From Bacillota bacterium (GTDB taxonomy: Bacteria > Bacillota > Clostridia > Peptostreptococcales > Anaerovoracaceae), in NCBI GenBank assembly GCA_905372035.1, contig CAJPNN010000026.1:1-20106 (forward strand): a stretch of 20,106 nucleotides of DNA. The letters are read 5' to 3'. The position numbers and the translations under genes were made by a program. The notes below the pieces were generated by a model. That model was not told the origin of the DNA. It saw only the letters and a program-made list of their open reading frames with translations, and did no database searches. Shown piece by piece: positions 7,532 to 15,070 of the stretch. The number at the start of each line of letters is the position of its first letter. The first letter of the stretch is position 1.

Positions 7532-9810
7532 TGAGTTATTTAATAATAAAAATGCTGAGAGATATAAAAAAATATTGGATGCAATTCGTTTCAGTTTTCT
7601 TCATGGCTTTGATATCCATAATGATTTTCTCCGGTATGGCTGCCGTTTGGAACGGATCGGATATAACGGCTGAAAACTATTCTAAAGCAACGAATTTGGC
7701 GGATGTTTGGATATATACAAAGGGGTTTAACGAAAATATAAGGGATGATATTAAAAATATGAGAGGTGTTAAAGATCTCACTTTGGCAGCATCTTTACCT
7801 GTGACGTTATCCGGAAGTGAAAATAATATAAAATTAAACGCAATGGATAATACCGACTGTTTAAAACCTTATTTGATTAAAGGAGAAAAATATAATGTGG
7901 ATTCGGATGGGATATGGATAGATAACAGTTTTGCAAAAGAAAATAATATTAAAGTAGGAGACAGCATAAAATTAAGTTTTAAAAATAAAAAAGAACAGTT
8001 TAAAGTCAAAGGTCTGGTTTTAGATTCCGAATATATCTATTACACGGGATCATTATCGGAGACTGTGCCCAATCACAAGAAATACGGATACGGTTTTGTC
8101 AGTAAAAAAAATTATGATAAGTTAAGTCCAAGGCCGATTTTTTCAGAAATTAGGATAAGGACTGACGGAAATATAAACGAAGAAAAAATTAAAGATATAT
8201 TAGGGAACAGCTATATAAAATCATCGACCAGAGGAGATTTGCAGTCATATGAGAGAATAAAAAAAGAAAGTAATCAGATGAAGAAAATGTCCGTATTGTT
8301 TTCTTTAATTTTTATTCTTCTATCTCTGCTTACTATGTATACCTCTATGGTGAGACTTATAGGGAAACAACAAATCATTATAGGGACTATGAAGGCTGTA
8401 GGATTAAATAAGTTTATGATCAGGCTGCACTATGCGTCTTACGGTTTTTTGATATCATTTTTAGGGTGTGTCGTCGGCTTGATTTTGGGAAGAGCTGTAA
8501 TCTCACCGTCTCTTCTTAACGTAAAAAAAACAACGATAACTTTGCCGCAGTGGGAACTGGTACAGTCAGGTTTGAGCTATTTTCTGATAGGGTTGATAAT
8601 ATTGATATGTATGTCTGCCGCTTTGTTTGCAACGAATAAAGTACTAAGAGGTATGCCGGCGGAATCTATGAGAAATTCAAACAATATGGATATTATTGCG
8701 AAGAAACCGCTGATAGAAAAATCCGATTTTTTGTGGTCAAAGATATCATATTATTGGAGATGGGTACTTAGAGATATTTCCAGGAATAAAATCAGATTTA
8801 TTATGGGAATCATAGGGGTTATGGGCGGAATGGTCTTGCTTGTTGCGGGATTGGGAGTAAAGCAGTCCATCGACTATTCCAACAATTATGTTTTCAACGA
8901 TCAATTTAACTATGAAGTAAAGGCTATAATACAAGACTACAAAAGTATTGAAAGGGTGAATGCGGAAAAGCAGCTGAATTATGAGACGGAGGTGGATTTA
9001 AAGTATAGCGGGGTAACAAAAAAAGAAATATTTACTGCTGCCGAAAACAAGAATATGGTAAGGTACAAAGATATGTCGGGGAAATCTATCAACCTCAACG
9101 ATGAATCTGCAATAATAACACATAAGTTGGCTGAACAACTGGAGATTCATAAAGGTGATTATATAAAAGTAAGGCTTTCAGGTGATAATAACTGGATAAA
9201 AATAAAAGTAAGCAACATAACTCAGAACCTGACTCCGCAAGGTATTGCAGTTTCAAAAAAATATTATGAAACTAAATTCGGTAAGTTTGTACCTAACGTG
9301 ATTCTGGCAAAAGGTATATCCGAAAAAAAACTGAAAGAGATTGGCGGATTCAGTTCCATAATAACGAAAGAAAGGCAAAACAGAAGTATAGACAAGCTGA
9401 TAGAAAGTGTAAATTCAATAGTGAAACTTTTGATAGGCGCATCGCTGTTGCTTACTGTTATTATCTTATATAATTTGGGAACTTTGAATTTCATAGAAAA
9501 AACCAGAGAGTATGCCACGCTAAAGGTTCTGGGATTTATGCAGAGAGAAATCAGGGGTATAGTCATAAAAGATTGTATACTTGTGATTGCAGCGGGATGG
9601 ATATTGGGACTGTTCGCTTCGATAAATTTCTTGAAACTTTATATTAAGATTGTTTCTTTTGATAATTTTGAGTGGATAGCATATATCAATTTCAGACTTT
9701 TGGCTGTTTCATCTTTAATAGTTATTTTCACATCCATAGCTATAAACTTAATAATGAGTTCTAAAGTAAGAAAAATTGATATGGTGGAGTCACTGAAATC
9801 GGTGGAATAA
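7531..9810 (+). CDS. FtsX-like ABC permease with two FtsX domains
   Basis: This is the membrane partner of the preceding ATPase (759 aa from ATG 7531, or 761 aa from ATG 7525; GGAGG at 7516-7520 sits awkwardly for both). It is built as two FtsX-type halves. Using the longer numbering, helices fall near residues 19-41, 254-277, 304-326 and 350-370, then 424-444, 635-655, 685-705 and 725-747. Each half has a large extracytoplasmic domain after its first helix. The paired motifs GTMKAVGL (about 287-294) and YATLKVLGF in the second half mark the coupling helices. This single-chain two-half layout differs from MacB (one half, dimeric). It probably forms the export or protection pump of the pathway. 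Confidence 0.93.
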   Translation: MSYLIIKMLRDIKKYWMQFVSVFFMALISIMIFSGMAAVWNGSDITAENYSKATNLADVWIYTKGFNENIRDDIKNMRGVKDLTLAASLPVTLSGSENNIKLNAMDNTDCLKPYLIKGEKYNVDSDGIWIDNSFAKENNIKVGDSIKLSFKNKKEQFKVKGLVLDSEYIYYTGSLSETVPNHKKYGYGFVSKKNYDKLSPRPIFSEIRIRTDGNINEEKIKDILGNSYIKSSTRGDLQSYERIKKESNQMKKMSVLFSLIFILLSLLTMYTSMVRLIGKQQIIIGTMKAVGLNKFMIRLHYASYGFLISFLGCVVGLILGRAVISPSLLNVKKTTITLPQWELVQSGLSYFLIGLIILICMSAALFATNKVLRGMPAESMRNSNNMDIIAKKPLIEKSDFLWSKISYYWRWVLRDISRNKIRFIMGIIGVMGGMVLLVAGLGVKQSIDYSNNYVFNDQFNYEVKAIIQDYKSIERVNAEKQLNYETEVDLKYSGVTKKEIFTAAENKNMVRYKDMSGKSINLNDESAIITHKLAEQLEIHKGDYIKVRLSGDNNWIKIKVSNITQNLTPQGIAVSKKYYETKFGKFVPNVILAKGISEKKLKEIGGFSSIITKERQNRSIDKLIESVNSIVKLLIGASLLLTVIILYNLGTLNFIEKTREYATLKVLGFMQREIRGIVIKDCILVIAAGWILGLFASINFLKLYIKIVSFDNFEWIAYINFRLLAVSSLIVIFTSIAINLIMSSKVRKIDMVESLKSVE

Positions 9811-9836
9811 TTTCAGATTTTAACATAGGAGGGATT

Positions 9837-11249
9837 ATGAATATACTGGATTTTATTAATAAAATAGAAAAATACGACAGTATTGCGATTGAATATGATA
9901 ATATGAAAAAAAATTATAAAGATTTTGTAGACGACATATATGAAAAGGCGAGCATAGTTTACAGTAACGATATGAAAGGAAAAAATATATTTATTTCCAA
10001 TAAACTTACCTATGAGTGGATAGTTGAGTATATAGGAGCTATGTTGGCGGGAGCGAGGGTTGTCATTGCCGAAGAGTATCTTAAAGAAAAAATAAGAGGA
10101 GAGATGAAGGTTTATGACATTAATGATTTAAAAGCAAATGACAAGAATCAAAGAGTTGATTTTTCAAACATACAATACGATATATCTACAATAATATATA
10201 CTTCAGGTACAAACGGTTTGCCGAAACCTGTCCTGTTATCTTGTGAGAATATTTTTTCGGATGTTGTTCATTGCACGAATGTAATAGATAGAGATTTGCT
10301 TAATATAGGGGATAAAACCATACCGATATTGCCGAATTTTCATATGTTCGGTATAACGGCAACTGTTCTTGCACCTCTTTACATAGGGCTTGATCTTTGT
10401 TTGATCAATGACATAAAAAATTTAGATCAGGCGATGTCAAAGCATGAACCTGCATTAATGTTTTTTGTTCCGATGATAGCAAAAGGTATATTGAAAAAAA
10501 TAAATTATATATCCAAAACTAAAAAAGCAGATAAAAAAATCATTACAAAGGGAATTTTTGGAAATAATCTGAAGATGATTATTTGCGGAGGAGCAAGTTT
10601 GGGAACTGATATTATAGAAAATTATAAAAATATCGGGATCAATCTGTTGAACGGTTATGGAATAACGGAGTGTTCTCCGGTTGTATCCTGTGCAAAGGCA
10701 TCCGCTCCCTTGGGTTCGGTAGGAAAAGTAAATATGGACGAATATTGTAAAGTAAAGATAGAAGACGGAATAATAAAAGTGAAAGGAAGTATAGTTATGG
10801 CAGGGTACGGTGATGTAAATATCGACTCACAAATAGACTCTGAAGGATGGTTCAATACTATGGATACGGGTTATATAGACGAAGAAAATAATCTTTTCAT
10901 AACGGGCAGAAAAAGTAATTTAATAGTGCTCGATGACGGCAATAATATATCTCCGGAAGAGTTGGAACTTTTAATAGAATCCGTTGAAGAAGTTAAAGAG
11001 GCTATGGTTTACGATGAAAAGCTGCCGAATAATCAAATAATCGCTGCTGAAATCGTATTGGAGGACCTTTATCGCAATAAAGAGTTTAATGAAATCAAGA
11101 GTATTATTGATGAAAAAATTAATGTATTAAACAGTTCATTGCCTAATTATAAAAAAATAAGGAAGTTTAATTTGAGAACCGAAGATTTCAAGAAAAACAG
11201 GCTCGGGAAAGTAATAAGAAAAGAGGTAATGCATGGAAAAATTAATTAA
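9837..11249 (+). CDS. AMP-forming acyl ligase, second ANL enzyme
   Basis: This is a 470-aa ANL adenylating enzyme, shorter than the usual 500-560 aa because the N-terminal region is reduced. Motifs are YTSGTNGLPK (121-130), NGYGITECSP (272-281), a divergent A7 NTMDTGY (340-346, Asp343), hinge GRKSNLIVLDDGNNISPEE (357-375) and catalytic Lys458 in RLGKVIRK. The NGYGITECSPVVS and ISPEELE patterns resemble long-chain fatty acyl ligases, unlike the first ANL enzyme in the cluster, so the two probably load different acids. AGGAGGG (9827-9833) precedes the start. The 3' end overlaps the following carrier protein by 17 bases, marking that carrier as its likely acceptor. It lies after the transporter genes, as a second ligase-carrier cassette. 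Confidence 0.9.
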   Translation: MNILDFINKIEKYDSIAIEYDNMKKNYKDFVDDIYEKASIVYSNDMKGKNIFISNKLTYEWIVEYIGAMLAGARVVIAEEYLKEKIRGEMKVYDINDLKANDKNQRVDFSNIQYDISTIIYTSGTNGLPKPVLLSCENIFSDVVHCTNVIDRDLLNIGDKTIPILPNFHMFGITATVLAPLYIGLDLCLINDIKNLDQAMSKHEPALMFFVPMIAKGILKKINYISKTKKADKKIITKGIFGNNLKMIICGGASLGTDIIENYKNIGINLLNGYGITECSPVVSCAKASAPLGSVGKVNMDEYCKVKIEDGIIKVKGSIVMAGYGDVNIDSQIDSEGWFNTMDTGYIDEENNLFITGRKSNLIVLDDGNNISPEELELLIESVEEVKEAMVYDEKLPNNQIIAAEIVLEDLYRNKEFNEIKSIIDEKINVLNSSLPNYKKIRKFNLRTEDFKKNRLGKVIRKEVMHGKIN

Positions 11250-11460
11250 ATATCTGGCGGATTACACGGACATAGAAGAAAGCAATATAAACGGAAAATC
11301 GGAACTGATAGTGGATTTGGGTTTAACATCTTATGATATTGTCGAGATATTATGTGATATAGAAGACTTATATGAAGTGGAAATGGATAACGAAAAAATA
11401 GCCGCAATGAAGACTGTAGATGATATATATTCTGAAATTTTAAGATTGAAACAAGCATAA
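11233..11460 (+). CDS. Acyl carrier protein, third carrier in the cluster
   Basis: This 75-aa carrier protein has the phosphopantetheine serine Ser33 in VDLGLTSYDIVEI; the usual DSL triplet is TSY here. It is acidic and of normal ACP length. Its start lies inside the end of the ligase gene (17-base overlap), with AGAGG about six bases upstream, so translation is coupled and the two proteins probably work as a pair. It is the last gene before the terminator at 11478-11520. The three carrier domains of the cluster differ clearly around the serine (NSL, DSL, TSY), which suggests that each is recognised by a different loading enzyme. Confidence 0.92.
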   Translation: MEKLIKYLADYTDIEESNINGKSELIVDLGLTSYDIVEILCDIEDLYEVEMDNEKIAAMKTVDDIYSEILRLKQA

Positions 11461-11477
11461 GTTTTGATGAATTCAAA

Positions 11478-11520
11478 GAAAAGAACACAGTTTTGATATT
11501 TAGGAAACTGTGTTCTTTTC
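11478..11520. terminator. Bidirectional intrinsic terminator
   Basis: Bases 11478-11493 pair perfectly with 11505-11520 (16 bp, starting GAAAAGAACACAGTTT) around an 11-base loop. The A- and T-rich stem ends give a U-rich 3' side on both strands. It lies 17 bases after the last biosynthetic gene and 34 bases beyond the stop of the oppositely oriented operon, so it likely serves both. Confidence 0.85.
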
Positions 11521-11554
11521 TATAAAACAAGCCCTTCGGTCAGCTAAGCTTTTA

Positions 11555-12079
11555 TTATTCTTCTTCAGATGAATCTTTTTTTGATTTTTTAGATTTAGAT
11601 ATTTTAGAACCCAGCGCCGAGATTTGCCTGGCATTTTGCACTGCACCGAACAGTCCGCCGACAACGGGAATGCTGTAAATCTTACTGTGAACGGCTGCTC
11701 TTGCATCGCTTCTGGCATTTCTTCTCCTTCTGTCCATTTCTTGTTGCGCCATATAGTCGACTTCATCAACGATACTTTCGCCTAAATATTTACCGACAGT
11801 TTTAGCGGCTTTTTCAGGGTTTTTATGTATTGCGGAAGCAGCCATTTGTCGTGCGGTAATTTTAGGCTTGAGTGAAGATGTAAGTTCAACATATTTTTGC
11901 ATCATAGGACCGTTATTAAATTTACTTTGATATTCTTCATAGTTTGCACATGTTTCTCCGAAACTTCGAAGTTCATTCAAATAATTTTCAACATCGGGGA
12001 GCTTATCGTCAGGGACATTGAATGTATCGAATATAGAATTGCCTAAAGTTTCTATTAATTGTGCTACTTTTGGATCCAT
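11555..12079 (-). CDS. Hypothetical protein, 174 aa
   Basis: I do not recognise this protein. It starts MDPKVAQLIETLG and is mostly predicted helical. It has a basic central stretch (MDRRRRNARSDARAAV), a short glycine-containing hydrophobic segment (IPVVGGLFGAV) and a charged Lys/Ser/Glu-rich tail ending in EEE. There is no signal peptide or clear membrane helix. I chose the internal ATG at 12079 because AAGGAG lies seven bases before it; the ATG six codons upstream overlaps that ribosome site. It is the last gene of the minus-strand operon with hom and the SEC-C protein, 42 bases after the latter. Confidence 0.8.
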   Translation of the reverse strand: MDPKVAQLIETLGNSIFDTFNVPDDKLPDVENYLNELRSFGETCANYEEYQSKFNNGPMMQKYVELTSSLKPKITARQMAASAIHKNPEKAAKTVGKYLGESIVDEVDYMAQQEMDRRRRNARSDARAAVHSKIYSIPVVGGLFGAVQNARQISALGSKISKSKKSKKDSSEEE

Positions 12080-12121
12080 TTTGAAAACTCCTTTCATCGT
12101 GAATATTTTTTTATTTTAAGC

Positions 12122-12616
12122 TTATTTTCCGCAGCATTTTTTGTATTTTTTACCACTTCCGCAAGGACATGGATCATTTCTTCCCGGAAGTTTATCTTTT
12201 ACCACGGTCTTTGATTTTTTATATGATTTTATTATTTCATGTCTTTTTTCTTCCGTCAATATATTTTTCCACTCTTCAAGAGAATAGAGATAGTCTGCCG
12301 ATGCATCGTGCATATTGAAATATAGCTTCTCAAAGTCTATATCTAAAATCATCTCGGAATTTTCGTCAAAGTTTTTAAAATCAATGCTCTCTTTTAAACT
12401 CGGATCTATGCCGTCCAGAAATCCCATAAAGATAACAGGATCAGCATCGTATTTTGCAGCCAACTCTTTAAATGTTCCCGCAGGTTTAGTCTCATAATCG
12501 GCGAGTATCCCTTGATATATTCTCTTTTCTGTAGAACTGTATTTTTCCCAGAATTCTTTAAATGTAGATTTGTTTTGGGAATCAATCAGGGCTTCCCACT
12601 GTTCGAATAAAGTCAT
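12122..12616 (-). CDS. SEC-C zinc-motif protein
   Basis: This 164-aa protein ends in a SEC-C motif, GRNDPCPCGSGKKYKKCC (about 145-162), the Cys4-type zinc-binding tail first known from SecA and found in many small bacterial proteins. The rest (about 1-130) is acidic, Trp/Phe-rich and helical, without an assignable domain. The motif probably aids binding to another protein or to ribosomes; the exact role is unknown. GGAGG lies seven bases before the start. It follows hom by 30 bases with no hairpin between, so both are on one transcript. Confidence 0.93.
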   Translation of the reverse strand: MTLFEQWEALIDSQNKSTFKEFWEKYSSTEKRIYQGILADYETKPAGTFKELAAKYDADPVIFMGFLDGIDPSLKESIDFKNFDENSEMILDIDFEKLYFNMHDASADYLYSLEEWKNILTEEKRHEIIKSYKKSKTVVKDKLPGRNDPCPCGSGKKYKKCCGK

Positions 12617-12646
12617 AAAACGACCTCCTTATATACTTTACACAAA

Positions 12647-13936
12647 TTAATCTATCACACTTATAACGCTGTCGACTTTTTCTACCGAATCGTGATTGGA
12701 AACGATTTTATCCAATGTTTTATTAAGAAGATCTCTTGTCACTTCTCTTAGAATAAAGATTACAGGAACAGTTTTACAGTCCTTATCGAAGCTTCCTACC
12801 TGCATACAAGATTGAACGCTTATACCCGCATCGCCGAAACTTGTGGAGATTTTCCCTAAAGTACCAGGCAAATCGGTAACTGATAGCCGTACATAATATT
12901 TATTCGATCCTTCACCTACATATTCGAGTTTTTCGTTTATTTTTGCAGGTGCGGAATCAAAAGCCGATCCTTTGGCAATAGATGATGAAATTTCTAGGAT
13001 ATCCCCCATAACGGCGCTTCCGGTAGGCATCGGGCCCGCACCTTTGCCGTAAAACATAAGATCGTCCACAGCGTTTCCTTTCACGAATACCGCATTGAAT
13101 TCATTGCTGACGGAAGCAAGAGGATGTGATAACGGAACGAATGCAGGCTGCACATGACATTCCAACTTATTGTCAGATTTTCTCGCAGTGCAGAGCAACT
13201 TTATCTTATATCCGAAGTTATTTGCAAAAGTTATATCATCTTTAGATATTTTTGTTATTCCTTCTCTCGGTATATCGTCGGGAGAAATCCTGATTCCGAA
13301 AACTATTGCCATAAGTATGGAAAGTTTGTTTGCAACGTCTATACCTTCCACGTCCGCCGTGGGATCGGCTTCTGCAAAACCTTTTTCCTGTGCAACTTTC
13401 AGCACATCCGAATATTCCAGTCCGTATTCCGTCATTTGAGTCATTATATAATTTGTAGTGCCGTTTACAATGCCTAAAATTTCTTCAAAATCATTGGAAG
13501 TGAGCGCCGTAGTCAGAGCATTTATAATAGGGATGCCGCCGCCGACACTTGCTTCGTATCTTAGCATAACCTTATTTTTATATGCGGTATTTATGAGCTT
13601 GTCATAATTTGCCGCAACGGCAGCCTTGTTTGCAGTTACGACATGCTTTCCGTTTTCCATAGCTTTAAGCATAAATTCAGATGCAGGTTCTATTCCGCCT
13701 ATGAGCTCCACTACAATATCGATATTTTTATCAAGGAATATGTCATCCGGATTTTGTGTAAGTTTTTCTGATGGCAGTTTTATTCCTCGATCTTTTGAGG
13801 TATCGTTTACCAATACTTTGGTTATCTCGATATCAAGACCGGTAGAATCAAAGATTTTTTCCCTGTTCATATCCAACGTTTTGTATGTACCTGTTCCTAC
13901 ATTGCCCATACCCAGCAAACCGACCTTTATTTTCAT
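12647..13936 (-). CDS. hom: Homoserine dehydrogenase
   Basis: This enzyme reduces aspartate semialdehyde to homoserine with NAD(P)H, the branch step toward threonine, methionine and isoleucine. At 429 aa it has the normal length. An N-terminal Rossmann motif GMGNVGTGT (9-17) is followed by ELIGGIEPA and VVTANKAAVA, then the family hallmarks YEASVGGGIPI and GIVNGTTNYI. A C-terminal ACT domain (about 345-425, with LSVTDLPGTLGKI) suggests feedback control, typically by threonine. The start gives the expected N-terminus MKIKVGLLG but has only a weak ribosome site, with a hairpin just upstream in the leader. It is the first gene of a three-gene operon. Confidence 0.97.
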   Translation of the reverse strand: MKIKVGLLGMGNVGTGTYKTLDMNREKIFDSTGLDIEITKVLVNDTSKDRGIKLPSEKLTQNPDDIFLDKNIDIVVELIGGIEPASEFMLKAMENGKHVVTANKAAVAANYDKLINTAYKNKVMLRYEASVGGGIPIINALTTALTSNDFEEILGIVNGTTNYIMTQMTEYGLEYSDVLKVAQEKGFAEADPTADVEGIDVANKLSILMAIVFGIRISPDDIPREGITKISKDDITFANNFGYKIKLLCTARKSDNKLECHVQPAFVPLSHPLASVSNEFNAVFVKGNAVDDLMFYGKGAGPMPTGSAVMGDILEISSSIAKGSAFDSAPAKINEKLEYVGEGSNKYYVRLSVTDLPGTLGKISTSFGDAGISVQSCMQVGSFDKDCKTVPVIFILREVTRDLLNKTLDKIVSNHDSVEKVDSVISVID

Positions 13937-13948
13937 AACAAAATTCTT

Positions 13949-13977
13949 ATATATCGGGCAACATATACCCGATATAT
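13949..13977 (-). promoter_or_regulatory. Leader hairpin of hom with repeated ATATCGGG element
   Basis: The stem ATATATCGGG (13949-13958) pairs perfectly with CCCGATATAT (13968-13977) around nine bases, 12 bases upstream of the hom start codon on the minus strand. The same eight bases, CCCGATAT, occur again at 14023-14030. A dyad plus a further half-site could be an operator, or the hairpin could control translation because hom lacks a clear ribosome site. A 14-codon minus-strand ORF (13990-13946) reads through the hairpin. No T-box or SAM riboswitch motif was seen. Confidence 0.45.
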
Positions 13978-13990
13978 TTTTCCTTTCTCA

Positions 13991-14228
13991 TATGATGATA
14001 TTCGAATGAGAATAATTAAAATCCCGATATTCATCACATAGTATTTTATATAATGTTAGAGAAAAATATTACTAAATATTATATAACATAATTATAAACT
14101 TGTCTCTAAAAAATGGCAAAAAAATCACTCGTAATCTCTTAGTTCTCATGTATGTTTGACAACAGTAGAAAAACTGCCCTTGAAAATAAAGTTTTCACTC
14201 TCATAACTACCTGTTATCTTTTCAGATG
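13991..14228. other. Divergent intergenic region between hom and tetR-type gene
   Basis: Apart from the putative hom promoter and the third CCCGATAT copy, this AT-rich stretch holds no ORF with a ribosome site that I can support. A consensus -35 box TTGACA (14156-14161, plus strand) has no good -10 partner 16-18 bases downstream. Confidence 0.5.
14078..14106 (-). promoter_or_regulatory. Possible hom operon promoter
   Basis: On the minus strand, TATAAT (14083-14078) lies 17 bases after GAGACA (14106-14101), a perfect -10 and a four-of-six match to the -35 consensus. Transcription would start about 135 bases upstream of hom, giving a leader that includes all three CCCGATAT/ATATCGGG copies. AT-richness makes chance matches common. 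Confidence 0.4.
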
Positions 14229-14257
14229 TTGTATTTTATGAGAATAAGGTGTATCAT
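14229..14257 (+). promoter_or_regulatory. Promoter of the first TetR gene
   Basis: TTGTAT (14229-14234) and TATCAT (14252-14257) are separated by 17 bases, and the TetR-type dyad follows eight bases after the -10 box. The geometry matches the promoter of the downstream membrane protein. Confidence 0.6.
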
Positions 14258-14265
14258 AATTTTGA

Positions 14266-14279
14266 ACCGACCGGTCGGT
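14266..14279. promoter_or_regulatory. TetR-type operator, ACCGACCGGTCGGT
   Basis: A perfect 14-base palindrome (ACCGAC-CG-GTCGGT), unusually GC-rich against its surroundings, sits where the tetR transcript would begin. Its form AC(C/T)GAC-N2-GTC(A/G)GT recurs at 15026-15039 before the next gene, so the encoded TetR protein probably represses both. Confidence 0.8.
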
Positions 14280-14362
14280 AATGTTAGGCTTTGTTGATGA
14301 GGATTGTATGAACCGGATATTTAAAGTTTGTAATGATACTTAAAGAACAGGAGGAGATCATC

Positions 14363-14938
14363 TTGGTAGGGAAAAACATAACGAAAAGCAGGATATGTGA
14401 TGCGGCGGTCGAGCTGTTTTCACAAAAAGGATATGATCTTACATCTATGGATGAAATTGCAACGGTGGCGAATGTGGCAAAAGGCACTCTTTATTACCAT
14501 TTTAAAAGTAAGGGGGCTATCTTTGCCTATATTGTAGAGGCGGGAATAGATGTCATATACAGAGAGACATATGCCGCTATGACGGACGTTGAAGATCCTC
14601 TTGAAAAAATAATAAGGATTTGCAGGATGCAGATTGAAACGGCACTTGAAAATAAAGAACTGTTCAGAACTATATTGAGAGAGCTTTGGGGAAAGGAGTT
14701 CAGGCATGAATCGGTCAGAGGCAGTATAAAAAAGCATTTGACTGAAATGAGCGAGATCATAAAGGAAGCACAAAATAAAGGATCGGTAAAACAGGGAGAC
14801 AGTATGCTTATGGCTTTTAACATATTCGGAGCTTTTGCCAGCACGGGGATATATGAGGTTATATTGGATTCGGAACTTACAAAAGAACAGATAATAGACT
14901 CGAGTATAAACTTTATTTTGGCAGGTATTAAGGGATGA
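14363..14938 (+). CDS. TetR family repressor, probable TTG start
   Basis: This is a 191-aa one-component repressor. The N-terminal helix-turn-helix region (about residues 7-53, ICDAAVELFSQKG through MDEIATVANVAKGTLYYHF) is typical of the family. The helical C-terminal part should bind a ligand and mediate dimerisation. I place the start at TTG 14363 because AGGAGGAG (14349-14356) ends six bases before it; the in-frame ATG at 14333 has no ribosome site and would put the Shine-Dalgarno inside the gene. Matching dyads on its own promoter and on that of the YhgE/Pip-like gene make it the likely local regulator of both. Confidence 0.92.
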   Translation: MVGKNITKSRICDAAVELFSQKGYDLTSMDEIATVANVAKGTLYYHFKSKGAIFAYIVEAGIDVIYRETYAAMTDVEDPLEKIIRICRMQIETALENKELFRTILRELWGKEFRHESVRGSIKKHLTEMSEIIKEAQNKGSVKQGDSMLMAFNIFGAFASTGIYEVILDSELTKEQIIDSSINFILAGIKG

Positions 14939-14948
14939 AACGATACAA

Positions 14949-14983
14949 GTACAAGCAGTTAAAATTTTTTAAAATACTTGTAC
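14949..14983. repeat. Inverted repeat GTACAAG / CTTGTAC
   Basis: GTACAAG (14949-14955) and CTTGTAC (14977-14983) flank an AT-rich centre that itself contains TTAAAA and TTTTAA. It lies just after the tetR stop and just before the next promoter. It could be a weak terminator or a second regulator site; no T-tract follows directly. Confidence 0.4.
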
Positions 14984-14992
14984 CGCTTATAC

Positions 14993-15039
14993 TTGACATG
15001 CGATAAAAATAGGAGTATAAATAAAACTGACCAGTCAGT
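14993..15039 (+). promoter_or_regulatory. Promoter and TetR operator of the YhgE/Pip-like gene
   Basis: TTGACA (14993-14998) and TATAAA (15016-15021) are spaced by 17 bases, a near-consensus promoter. The dyad ACTGAC-CA-GTCAGT (15026-15039) begins four bases after the -10 box and would cover the transcription start, a repressor position. It matches the dyad before the tetR gene in layout and outer bases. Confidence 0.82.
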
Positions 15040-15070
15040 ATAAAAAAATAAAAAGGAGATGATTGAAGTA

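Noticed and set aside
11523..11555. Second small hairpin (AAGC...GCTT) near the convergent gene ends
   Set aside because: Only four pairs can form; the strong 16-bp hairpin beside it already accounts for termination.
13626..14009. 127-codon plus-strand open frame opposite the hom start
   Set aside because: It is a Ser/Phe/Ile-rich antisense shadow of hom with no domain.
13937..14106. T-box or S-box riboswitch before hom
   Set aside because: Neither the T-box core (GGTGGAACCGCG-like) nor SAM riboswitch signatures are present in the minus-strand leader.
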